From positions 2,108,001-2,172,000 of the forward strand of contig CAVSBE010000008.1 of the NCBI GenBank assembly GCA_963726135.1: a stretch of 64,000 bases of DNA, written 5' to 3'. Shown here piece after piece: positions 53,232-60,430 of this stretch. Position numbers and translations under genes: made by a program. The DNA is from Bog-473 sp963726135 (GTDB lineage: Bacteria > Actinomycetota > Acidimicrobiia > Acidimicrobiales > RAAP-2). The first letter of the stretch is position 1. Each line of letters begins with the position of its first letter. The notes under the pieces were generated by a model that worked only from the letters and a program-made list of their open reading frames with translations, was not told the origin of the DNA and made no database searches.

Positions 53232-53984
53232 TCAGGCGTACATGAGCGAGCCGGGAGTCGTGAGCAGCTCGCCCGACTCGAGCCACGTCTTGAGACCCGA
53301 GAGGATCATCGGCCAGCCGCCGAAGATCTGGCTGTTGGCACCCTCGCTCATCTCGTCGTGGGTGAGGGTCAGGTGGCACGAGTCACCCACCTGGCGGATC
53401 TCCCACGTCACCCGCGTCGACCCCTCCGCCCGGACGTCGTCGTCCCAGAGGCACTCCATGGTGTGGACGAGCCGCCGGGGCGGATCGAACTCGAGCACCT
53501 CGCCCTCGCCCAGGTGCACATCGTGCTTGGCGACGTCGACGCTGATCGGCGAACCCACCTTCCAGTCGGAGTTCACCGCCGCACCGAAGTTGTACTTGGC
53601 CCGGGTCTCGGGATCGATGATCGCGTCCCACAGGCGCTCGGGGGTCGTCTTGATGAAGATCTCGTACACCTTTTCCATCTTCTTCTCCAGTCTCTCTTTG
53701 ATCTCGCTCAGCCCTGCCACCCAGGGCTCCGAGTACTTGCTGACCCAGCGGTCGTGGATGAGCCGGATCGGCACGGGGTTGAGGAAGTGGAGCTTCTCGC
53801 GCCCCCGCCGCCTCGTCACCACCAGTCCGGCCCCTTCGAGTTGCTTGAGGTGCTTCATGACGCCGAAGCGGGACATGGAGAACCTCTCCTCCAACATGCT
53901 CAGGGTTTGCCCGTCATCCCGGAACAGCTCGTCGAGCAAGCTGCGCCTGGTGGGATCGGCCAGGGCCTTGAACACCTCGTCCAC
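53232..53984 (-). CDS. ArsR-type helix-turn-helix fused to an SRPBCC/AHSA1 domain
   Basis: A 250-residue two-domain protein. Residues 1-95 form a winged helix (FKALADPTRRSLLDELF, then MSRFGVMKHLKQLEGAGLVV). Residues 105-240 form an AHSA1-type ligand-binding cup (VYEIFIKTTPERLWDAIIDPE, later HDEMSEGANSQIFGGWPMIL). The linker region is Lys/Glu-rich. It could sense a hydrophobic ligand and control its own gene. GTG 53984 is six bases after a near-consensus promoter that contains an inverted repeat, so a leaderless, self-repressed message is likely. Confidence 0.88.
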   Translation of the reverse strand: MDEVFKALADPTRRSLLDELFRDDGQTLSMLEERFSMSRFGVMKHLKQLEGAGLVVTRRRGREKLHFLNPVPIRLIHDRWVSKYSEPWVAGLSEIKERLEKKMEKVYEIFIKTTPERLWDAIIDPETRAKYNFGAAVNSDWKVGSPISVDVAKHDVHLGEGEVLEFDPPRRLVHTMECLWDDDVRAEGSTRVTWEIRQVGDSCHLTLTHDEMSEGANSQIFGGWPMILSGLKTWLESGELLTTPGSLMYA

Positions 53985-53990
53985 CTCTGC

Positions 53991-54020
53991 ATCATATGTG
54001 ACCTTTTAGTCACATGTCAA
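53991..54020 (-). promoter_or_regulatory. Near-consensus promoter of the ArsR-SRPBCC gene
   Basis: On the minus strand TTGACA (54020-54015) and TATGAT (53996-53991) are 18 bases apart. The start GTG follows six bases after the -10 box, so the transcript probably begins at the start codon. Confidence 0.75.
53996..54015. promoter_or_regulatory. Palindromic operator inside the promoter spacer
   Basis: ATGTGAC (53996-54002) and GTCACAT (54009-54015) are perfect arms around six bases. It spans from the edge of the -10 box to the edge of the -35 box, where a bound ArsR-type dimer would block RNA polymerase. Confidence 0.65.
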
Positions 54021-54044
54021 GACCGGGCCGCCGCCACCGGGCCG

Positions 54045-55358
54045 CTACGGGCGGGCCTCGAAGACCTCCCACTCGCCGGGGATCCCCTTGAGCTGCGCCT
54101 TCCCCTGGTCCTCGAACGCGATCCCCGACCCGGTGCAAGCGTCCCGAACGGCCGCCGACACCAGCACCTGCCCGCCGCGAGCCCTGGCGCACAGCCGCTG
54201 GGCGAAGTGGACGGCCAGACCGGACAGATCGCTCCTGTCCATGCGGGCGACCTCGCCGACGTGCACGCCGGCGCGCAGGGACAGGCCGAGGTCCTCGACG
54301 GCCGCCATCGACGCCAGTGCGCAGCGGATGGCCGGCGGGGTCTCGTCGAACGCAGCCAGGAACCCGTCGCCGGTGCTCTTGAGTGCGTGCCCCCCCTGCG
54401 CGACGACCTGTCGGCGCACGCGGACGTTGTGCTCGTCGATCAGCGTGCTCCACTCCTCGTCGCCGAGCTCGGCGGCCAAGGGAGTGGAGTCCACGATGTC
54501 GGTGAACAACATCGTCGTCACCATGCGGTCGGAGAACGCGGTGAGCCGGCCGGTGACGAACCGCTCCACCTCGTCGATGACCGGCGTCGCGTAGTTGCGC
54601 AGGAAGACATGGTCCGAGCCGGGGACGAGGACGAGGCGCGCCCCGGGGATTTGGTTCGCGATGAACACCCCGTGGGCGGGCGGGACGTTGGCGTTGTCCT
54701 CGAGGTGGATCACGAGAGTGGGCACACCGATGGTCTCGAGCAGGTGACGGATGTCGTAGGACCGGTTGATCCGGAAGATGGCCACGAGCTGGTTCTGGCT
54801 CGTCGAGGCGAGCTCCGCCTGCCCGGTCGGCTCGTCGCCCCGGCGGGGGGCGAACTGGTTGTAGATCCGCCCCTTGCCCCACTCGGTCTGGTAGCGCTGC
54901 TCGAGGTGGTCGAGCACCCGGTCGCTGAAGCCGATGGGGAAGTCGTCGGCCGCCCGGAGGCGGGCCCACGTATTGCACAGGACCAACTGCCGCACCGGGT
55001 ACGCGGTGGCGTACACCGCCGCGACGGCGCCGCCGTTGTGGGTGCCGAAGAGGATGGGATCCCTGACACCCGCCGCCTCGATCACCATCGCCAGGTCGTC
55101 CACCAGGTCGTCCAGCGTCGGCGCGGCCGACGGATCGAAGCGGTCCGAGAACCCCGTCCCCCGCTGGTCGTAGGTGACCAGCCGTGAGAAGCTGGCCAGC
55201 CGCCGGAAGCCCTTCGCCGTGATGGGATCGTCCCAGCCGAGGGTGGTCGCCATGGAGCCACCCACGAAGACGATGTCGGGCGGTCCCTGCCCCTCGACCT
55301 GGTAGGCGAGGTGGGTCCCGTTCCGCACGGCGAACTCGATGCGGGGCGGGGCGAGCAT
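54045..55358 (-). CDS. Class III nucleotide cyclase with an N-terminal alpha/beta-hydrolase domain
   Basis: A 437-residue protein. Residues 1-275 are an alpha/beta-hydrolase (TYDQRGTGFSDRFD, late GSDHVFLRN), but the nucleophile elbow reads GTHNGG, with His 107 where Ser is expected, so it is probably a ligand sensor. Residues 280-437 are the cyclase: MLFTDIVDST (metal Asp 287), LKSTGDGFLAAFD (Lys and Asp 331), and AVHFAQRLCARA with the transition-state Arg and His in place of Asn. It should make cAMP or cGMP. ATG 55358 starts the hydrolase fold. Confidence 0.88.
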   Translation of the reverse strand: MLAPPRIEFAVRNGTHLAYQVEGQGPPDIVFVGGSMATTLGWDDPITAKGFRRLASFSRLVTYDQRGTGFSDRFDPSAAPTLDDLVDDLAMVIEAAGVRDPILFGTHNGGAVAAVYATAYPVRQLVLCNTWARLRAADDFPIGFSDRVLDHLEQRYQTEWGKGRIYNQFAPRRGDEPTGQAELASTSQNQLVAIFRINRSYDIRHLLETIGVPTLVIHLEDNANVPPAHGVFIANQIPGARLVLVPGSDHVFLRNYATPVIDEVERFVTGRLTAFSDRMVTTMLFTDIVDSTPLAAELGDEEWSTLIDEHNVRVRRQVVAQGGHALKSTGDGFLAAFDETPPAIRCALASMAAVEDLGLSLRAGVHVGEVARMDRSDLSGLAVHFAQRLCARARGGQVLVSAAVRDACTGSGIAFEDQGKAQLKGIPGEWEVFEARP

Positions 55359-55481
55359 GGCGTCAGCTGGCTTCGACCCGATAGTGCCGGCCCATCCATG
55401 CAGTGTGGCACCTGCGATTGCGCGAGCGGAAATGTCCGCCGGCTCGGACCGGCCGCACGGGCACGTCACATGCCCATTGGG

Positions 55482-55487
55482 TAAGGT
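55482..55487 (+). promoter_or_regulatory. Putative -10 box for the small hypothetical gene
   Basis: TAAGGT ends six bases before ATG 55494, without a ribosome-binding site. Confidence 0.42.
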
Positions 55488-55493
55488 CGGTCC

Positions 55494-55859
55494 ATGGTCG
55501 GGCTGATGATGGAGACGAAGATCAACCAGCTGCTCGCTCGTGAGGACCTCGGTGCCTACCGCAATGGCCAAGAGGCCGTCTCGGGAGCCGCCTCGGTGCG
55601 TCAAGCCGTCGAGCGGGCGAACATCCTCGACGGCTTCACCGCGGAAGAGGCCGTCGAGGCCCGGGCCGTGCTCGACGCCCTGCCCCGTGCCGTCGACACC
55701 GCCATCCTGGCGGCACTCGGCGCGGCCTTCGCGCGCGACGCCCCGGGGCGATTCGAATGGCACGAGGGTGCGTTCATTGAGCTCCGCGTGTGGGAGGAGC
55801 CCACCGGCGGTCGGGTCCGCATCGTGCTCGTCTCGCCCCAGGGCCAGACGTTCGTCTGA
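55494..55859 (+). CDS. Hypothetical protein of 121 residues
   Basis: A soluble, acidic protein. Its first half is helical (INQLLAREDLGAYRNGQEAV and TAEEAVEARAVLDALPRAV), and its end is a beta pair (IELRVWEEPTGGRVRIVLV). I do not recognise the family. The leaderless promoter (TAAGGT, six bases) and codon use like its neighbours argue that it is real. It lies between a nucleotide cyclase and a GGDEF gene, both on the other strand. Confidence 0.62.
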   Translation: MVGLMMETKINQLLAREDLGAYRNGQEAVSGAASVRQAVERANILDGFTAEEAVEARAVLDALPRAVDTAILAALGAAFARDAPGRFEWHEGAFIELRVWEEPTGGRVRIVLVSPQGQTFV

Positions 55860-55899
55860 GCGAGACTCCGGCGGGCCCGCCACCCGCCGCTCGGTGGCG

Positions 55900-57003
55900 T
55901 CAGTTCCGGCGCGCGGTGGCGTGGCGGCGCGGGCGACGGCCGGGCCGCTGCAGGCCCGTCTGGGTCTCCGGCAGCGACGGCTCCCATATGGCGGCGCGGT
56001 TGCCGCCGGCGCGCTTGGCCACGTAGAGCGCCTCGTCGGCGCGGCGGAGCAGTGCGTCGGGCCCGTCGTTCGCCCCCAACCAGGTGCTCACCCCCAGGCT
56101 GGCCGTGACCGAGTCCGAGCCGGTCACCGCCTGCAGGGCCTCGTTGAGCCGGGTGGCCGCGACGAGCGCCGCACCCTGGTCGGTGTCGGGCAGCAACATG
56201 GCGAATTCGTCCCCGCCCAGACGTCCCACCACATCGGTCTCCCGGGCCGCCGCGCACAAGACGCCGGCCAGCAGACGGAGTGCTCGATCCCCCGAATGAT
56301 GACCGCTGGAGTCGTTGATCGCCTTGAGGTTGTCGACGTCAGCCACGACGAGGCTGAAGCTCGAATGGTGCAGCCGGGCTCGCCTCGCCTCGTGTTCGAG
56401 CAGCTCCTGGAAGGCACCGCGACTCAGGCATCCCGTCAGGGCGTCCTTACTGGCTGCCTCCATGAGCTTGCCCATCAGGCGATCGCGGGTCAGCGCGGCC
56501 GCCGCCGTGATCACGCCGGCGATGACCATCGCCACAGCCAGGAACGCCGCCGCGGACCAGCTGCGATGAGGCGTGAGGATCCCGACGACCAGCGTCGTCA
56601 GCACCCCGAACGCGGCCAGCAGTGAGACCGTCCCCGCCGAGTAGGCCAGACCGGCGAAGAGCATCGGCAACACCAAGAAGTAGGAGATGGGGCTGCGCAC
56701 GCCACCGTCGAGCACGGCGCCCATGGCGATGAAGACGAATGTGGACGCGGCCCACGACGTGAAGAAGACCTTGGACCACCGTGTCGACACCAGACGCAGC
56801 CCGGCCCATCGGAACGGGCCGATGGACGCGGCGAGGCTGGCGAAACCGAGGATCACGATTGCCTGCCGGTGCGGGCCGGGCGTCGTCAGCGCGTACACCA
56901 CGACGGCCAGAGCCCCCATGCTGTAAGTCAGGACGCCTATGTGGACGTAACTCCGCCAGAAGTTCGCCAAGTTGGAAGACATGGTCTGCACTGGGGAAGG
57001 CAT
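55900..57003 (-). CDS. Membrane diguanylate cyclase (GGDEF)
   Basis: A 367-residue protein with six likely spans in its first 185 residues and a GGDEF domain after it. SKDALTGCLSRGAFQELLEHE opens the domain, VADVDNLKAINDSSGH holds the metal Asp, and GRLGGDEFAMLLPD is the intact active site. It should produce c-di-GMP. No clear inhibitory RxxD is at the normal place five residues before. ATG 57003 is preferred because the upstream extension has no conserved feature; ATG 56982 is an alternative. No EAL or PilZ gene is nearby. Confidence 0.88.
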   Translation of the reverse strand: MPSPVQTMSSNLANFWRSYVHIGVLTYSMGALAVVVYALTTPGPHRQAIVILGFASLAASIGPFRWAGLRLVSTRWSKVFFTSWAASTFVFIAMGAVLDGGVRSPISYFLVLPMLFAGLAYSAGTVSLLAAFGVLTTLVVGILTPHRSWSAAAFLAVAMVIAGVITAAAALTRDRLMGKLMEAASKDALTGCLSRGAFQELLEHEARRARLHHSSFSLVVADVDNLKAINDSSGHHSGDRALRLLAGVLCAAARETDVVGRLGGDEFAMLLPDTDQGAALVAATRLNEALQAVTGSDSVTASLGVSTWLGANDGPDALLRRADEALYVAKRAGGNRAAIWEPSLPETQTGLQRPGRRPRRHATARRN

Positions 57004-57181
57004 GCCAGGTTCGAAACTCCCCTTCTGTCGGCGCAACCAGTATCGGCACGTTTCGAACGATCGTTGAGCGCCAATTTCGGGCAAACGGGCAGGCGCGGTC
57101 CCACGCTTGCGCAGGCTGCATTAGACGGCCGCAGGCCAACCGGGGGTGTCCGCCCGCCAGCGGAAGACTCGGACGGCTGTG

Positions 57182-57844
57182 TCAGCTCGGGCTCGTCCGC
57201 GCCGGCCGTCGACGCCAGGTGTCGACGCAGCCGGGGGAGCAGAAGAGCACGACCGAGCCCCGTACGTCGTGCGCGATCTCCTCGGCGGTGTCGTTGGTGA
57301 GCGGCAGCCCACAGATCGGGTCGCGGGAGGCGTCGGAGCCGCCCTGGGCCATCTTGATGCTCGACGCCGGCACCGGCTTCTCGACCCCCTTCAACGTGAC
57401 GTGGGCCTCCGCCGCCGTGAAGCCCCAGCCGGGCAGGTGCCCGACCACCGCCGGCGCCGCCAGGGCCTCACCCGCCTCCGCCTGGTCGCACAGCCGTGCG
57501 GCCACGTTGACGCAGTGGCCGACGTAGTCGTCCCCTTCCATCAGGATGACCTCGCCTGCCGTGACGCCCGAGCGGATGGAGACGGTCGCGACGGGGCCCG
57601 AGACCTCGCCCACCACGTAGTGCAGCTCGAGGATGGTCTCGAGCAGCGGGCGGGTGGTGACGCACACGAGCATGACGCCGTCACCGAGCCACTTGGCGAT
57701 CCGGACCCCGCGGCGTGCGCAGATGTCACGCAGCAGGGTGCGGAAGGCGGTCAACACGTCGACGGCGCGCTCGTCCCCTTGGAGCTCCGTCAGCGCGGTG
57801 AACCCGGACACGTCCACGAAGGCGAAGGTGCGATGGACTCTCAC
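57182..57844 (-). CDS. Class III nucleotide cyclase fused to a YHS-like metal domain
   Basis: A 220-residue protein. Residues 1-165 are a cyclase domain with FAFVDVSGFTALT (Asp 11), KWLGDGVML (Asp 55) and VNVAARLC (Asn and Arg). Residues 174-212 resemble a YHS/heavy-metal domain: DPICGLPLT followed by VLFCSPGCVDTW (Cys 178, 202 and 206). Such a fusion could couple metal or redox state to cAMP formation, though that is inference. Start is GTG 57844. The adenine-specifying Lys of class III enzymes is present at residue 51, so cAMP is likely. Confidence 0.85.
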   Translation of the reverse strand: MRVHRTFAFVDVSGFTALTELQGDERAVDVLTAFRTLLRDICARRGVRIAKWLGDGVMLVCVTTRPLLETILELHYVVGEVSGPVATVSIRSGVTAGEVILMEGDDYVGHCVNVAARLCDQAEAGEALAAPAVVGHLPGWGFTAAEAHVTLKGVEKPVPASSIKMAQGGSDASRDPICGLPLTNDTAEEIAHDVRGSVVLFCSPGCVDTWRRRPARTSPS

Positions 57845-57938
57845 GCGAAGATGCTGCCATGCCCCCTGACCGTCGTCCCAATCGGGGAGAGCCGCCGGCC
57901 GGGAAGAAACCCAGGTGGTGGGCCTCCCCCGTCGCTCC

Positions 57939-57944
57939 TACGAT
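57939..57944 (+). promoter_or_regulatory. Putative -10 box for the uORF-SDR transcript
   Basis: TACGAT ends six bases before the ATG at 57951, the start of a 15-codon upstream reading frame. Confidence 0.42.
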
Positions 57945-57950
57945 GTCCCG

Positions 57951-57998
57951 ATGACGTTCGAGCACCGCGGCGGACCCGGCTCGGGTCGCAGCCACTGA
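57951..57998 (+). CDS. 15-codon leaderless upstream ORF before the SDR
   Basis: ATG 57951 opens MTFEHRGGPGSGRSH and stops one base before the GTG of the SDR. It starts six bases after a TACGAT box and has no ribosome site, so the message would begin with this ORF. Ribosomes ending here could restart on the SDR. It may be a leader peptide or just a way to load ribosomes. Confidence 0.45.
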   Translation: MTFEHRGGPGSGRSH

Positions 57999-57999
57999 G

Positions 58000-58767
58000 G
58001 TGGGACAGCTCGACGGCAAGGTGGTGCTCTTGAGCGGGGGGGCCTCCCCGATCGGTCGCGCCACCGCCCTCCGACTGAGTGGCGAGGGCGCCGCGGTGGT
58101 GGTCGGCGACGTGGCGGAGGAGGCAGCGGAGGCGGTTGCCCGGCAGGTCGCCGTGGCGGGGGGTCACGCCGTCGGTCTCCGCTGTGACGTGCGCAGCGAA
58201 GAGTCTGTGGCCTCGTTCGTCGAACGCGCCGTGGCCGAGTTCGGCGGCGTCGACGCCGTCGACCACAACGCTGCCTGGAGCCACCCCCGCCTCGACACGG
58301 ATGCCGTCGGGGTGGACCTCGGGGTCTGGGAGCGGGTGCTCCAGACGATCACCCGGGGCGCCCTGCTCCTGGCCCGTCACGTCATCCCGGTGATGGCGGC
58401 GCGCGGCGGCGGCTCCATCGTCACCATCTCATCGGGGACGAGCACGATCGGCGAGTCGACCCGCGTGGCCTACGGCGTGTCCAAGGCGGCCCTCAACCAG
58501 CTCACACGCCACCTTGCCGTCCGTTACGGCCGGGACGGGATCAGGGCCAACGCGATCGCTCCGGGCTTCATCCTCACCGAGACCGCGGTGGCCAACGTGC
58601 CCACCGACGTCCAGCTTCGCCTGGCCGAGGCCAACCCGATGCGCCGCCTCGGGACCCCCGACGACATCGCGCGGGTGGTGGTCTTCCTGTGCAGCGACGC
58701 CTCCGCCTACGTCAACGGCCAGCTGCTCCACGTCGACGGTGGGCATCAGATCGCCGGGATGATGTAG
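58000..58767 (+). CDS. Short-chain dehydrogenase/reductase
   Basis: A 255-residue SDR. LSGGASPIGRATALRL is the cofactor loop, with Pro in the usual Gly-x-Gly spacing, DHNAAWSHP replaces NNAG, and YGVSKAALNQLTRHLAVRYG is the active site with Ser in TISSGTST. The C-terminal VNGQLLHVDGGH is normal. Start GTG 58000 is one base after the stop of a 15-codon upstream ORF. It is followed by a second SDR seven bases later. Substrates unknown. Confidence 0.88.
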   Translation: MGQLDGKVVLLSGGASPIGRATALRLSGEGAAVVVGDVAEEAAEAVARQVAVAGGHAVGLRCDVRSEESVASFVERAVAEFGGVDAVDHNAAWSHPRLDTDAVGVDLGVWERVLQTITRGALLLARHVIPVMAARGGGSIVTISSGTSTIGESTRVAYGVSKAALNQLTRHLAVRYGRDGIRANAIAPGFILTETAVANVPTDVQLRLAEANPMRRLGTPDDIARVVVFLCSDASAYVNGQLLHVDGGHQIAGMM

Positions 58768-58774
58768 GTGCGCG

Positions 58775-59644
58775 TTGGCTGAGGCCAGCAGGGTGGCACT
58801 CGTCACGGGCGCGAGCCGCGGCATCGGCCGCTGCGCTGCGGTGGCCCTGGCCCGGCGCGGCTTCGACGTCGCCATCACCGCGCGCACGGTGCACGAGGGC
58901 GACGGCCGTGCCCACTCTTCGAGCGTGCTGGCGCGCGACGAGCCCCTGCCCATTGCGGGGAGCCTCGACGCCACGGCGGCGCTGATCGAGGCTCTCGGGC
59001 GCACCTGCCTCCCGGTGCCGATGGACCTCATGGACCGCGCCTCGGTCGAGCGGGCGGCGGAGGTGACCCTGGCCGCCATGGGCCGGGTCGACGTGCTGGT
59101 CAACAACGCCATCTACCAGGGGCCGGGCACGATGGACCGGATCCTGGACCTGCCCCTCGAGTTGGCCGAGCGCTGTCTGGTCGGCGACTACCTCCATCCT
59201 TTGCTCCTGACGCAGCTCGTCGTGCCCGGCATGCTCGAACGTGGGCGGGGCCGCCTCGTCAACATGCTCTCGGAGGCCGCCTTCACCACGCCACCTGCGC
59301 CCGCCGGTGCCGGTGGCTGGGGCGTGGCCTACGCCGCCGCCAAAGCGGCCTTCCACCGCGTGACCGACATGTGCCACGTGGAGTTCGCGGCGCGGGGCAT
59401 CTGGGCCTTCTCCATCGCCCCGGGTCTCACCCTCACCGAGTCGATGCGGGCGTCCGGCATGGACAAGGTGCTCGTGGGCGCGGGCCACGTGCCGGCACCG
59501 CCGGAGGTGGCCGGCGAGGTGGCCGCCTGGCTCGGGGACGACTCCGGGGCCGGCCGCTACGCCGGGCAGATGGTCTCGTCGCGTCCGCTGTGCAAGGAGC
59601 TCGGGCTGGTGGCGGGCTGGCCGCCGCCCCGGCGGCCCGCGTGA
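58775..59644 (+). CDS. Short-chain dehydrogenase/reductase
   Basis: A 289-residue SDR. VTGASRGIGRCAAVALARRG is the cofactor loop, VLVNNAIYQGPG the substrate-side motif, and YAAAKAAFHRVTDMCHVEF the active site. An insert between the second strand and helix (TVHEGDGRAHSSSVLARDEP) is longer than usual and resembles SDRs of steroid or lipid catabolic clusters. TTG 58775 is the likely start, seven bases after the previous SDR stop, so the two form one operon. Confidence 0.86.
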   Translation: MAEASRVALVTGASRGIGRCAAVALARRGFDVAITARTVHEGDGRAHSSSVLARDEPLPIAGSLDATAALIEALGRTCLPVPMDLMDRASVERAAEVTLAAMGRVDVLVNNAIYQGPGTMDRILDLPLELAERCLVGDYLHPLLLTQLVVPGMLERGRGRLVNMLSEAAFTTPPAPAGAGGWGVAYAAAKAAFHRVTDMCHVEFAARGIWAFSIAPGLTLTESMRASGMDKVLVGAGHVPAPPEVAGEVAAWLGDDSGAGRYAGQMVSSRPLCKELGLVAGWPPPRRPA

Positions 59645-59659
59645 GGCGCCGGCGGGAGA

Positions 59660-60430
59660 TCACGGAGTGGCGACCTGGTCGAGGCAGGCCAGCACCGCGG
59701 GAAAGGCGGCACCGCCCGGGTCGATCATCTCCATGTGCGTGACCCCTGGGAGGGGCAGGTAGCGGGCATCGCCGCCCCGGCCGCGCACGAGGTCGACGTA
59801 GTCCCTGCTGAGAGTGTGCGGCACCGTCGTGTCGTCGAGGCCGTGCAGGAGGAGTTGTCGGGTGTCGGACGGCACGAGTTGGGCGGGAGAGCCGAGCGCG
59901 TAGCGATCGGGGACCTCGTCCGGGGCCCCGCCCATCAGGTCCACCACGGCATCTCCCCCGATCCGGCGGCGGGCCGCTGCGGCAAGGTCGACCACGCCGG
60001 CGAGGGAGATCGCCGTGTGGACACGCACCCCTCCCGATCGGGCCCGCGGCCCGGTACCGCTCGACCGCGTCGAGGCCGACCACAGGGCGAGGTGGCCGCC
60101 CGCCGAGTGGCCGCAGGTGACGATGCGCCGCCGATCGATCCCCTCCACTCCGGCCAGCGCGTCGAGGGCGCCCACGACGTCGTCGAATGTCTCGGGCCAG
60201 CCGCCGCCGCCGAGGCGGCCGACACGGCGGTACTCGATGTTGTAGGCCACCCATCCGTACGCGGCGATCGCCCGGGCCATGCGGTGCATGAGCCGTTTGG
60301 TGTAGGGCTGCCGCCAGAAGCCGCCGTGGATGAGGACGACTGCCGGGCAGACCGACACCACCCCCGGGGGGCGCCAGATTTCGGCCACCTGGGCGTGGTG
60401 GGGCCCGTACCTGACCAGTTCCCGCCTCAT
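59660..60430 (-). CDS. Alpha/beta-hydrolase (esterase/formamidase-like)
   Basis: A 256-residue cytosolic hydrolase. LIHGGFWRQPY is the HGGxW oxyanion motif, VTCGHSAGGHLALW the nucleophile elbow, and the late DDTTVPHTLS and GVTHMEMIDP give Asp and His. The pattern resembles kynurenine formamidase and hormone-sensitive-lipase relatives. ATG 60430 overlaps the acyltransferase stop by four bases, making it the last gene in the qcrB-side run. Substrate unknown. Confidence 0.87.
   Translation of the reverse strand: MRRELVRYGPHHAQVAEIWRPPGVVSVCPAVVLIHGGFWRQPYTKRLMHRMARAIAAYGWVAYNIEYRRVGRLGGGGWPETFDDVVGALDALAGVEGIDRRRIVTCGHSAGGHLALWSASTRSSGTGPRARSGGVRVHTAISLAGVVDLAAAARRRIGGDAVVDLMGGAPDEVPDRYALGSPAQLVPSDTRQLLLHGLDDTTVPHTLSRDYVDLVRGRGGDARYLPLPGVTHMEMIDPGGAAFPAVLACLDQVATP

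Noticed and set aside
53067..55187. A 706-codon open frame on the plus strand
   Set aside because: It runs antisense to the ArsR-SRPBCC and hydrolase-cyclase genes, which have clear motifs. Its residues are low-complexity and basic.
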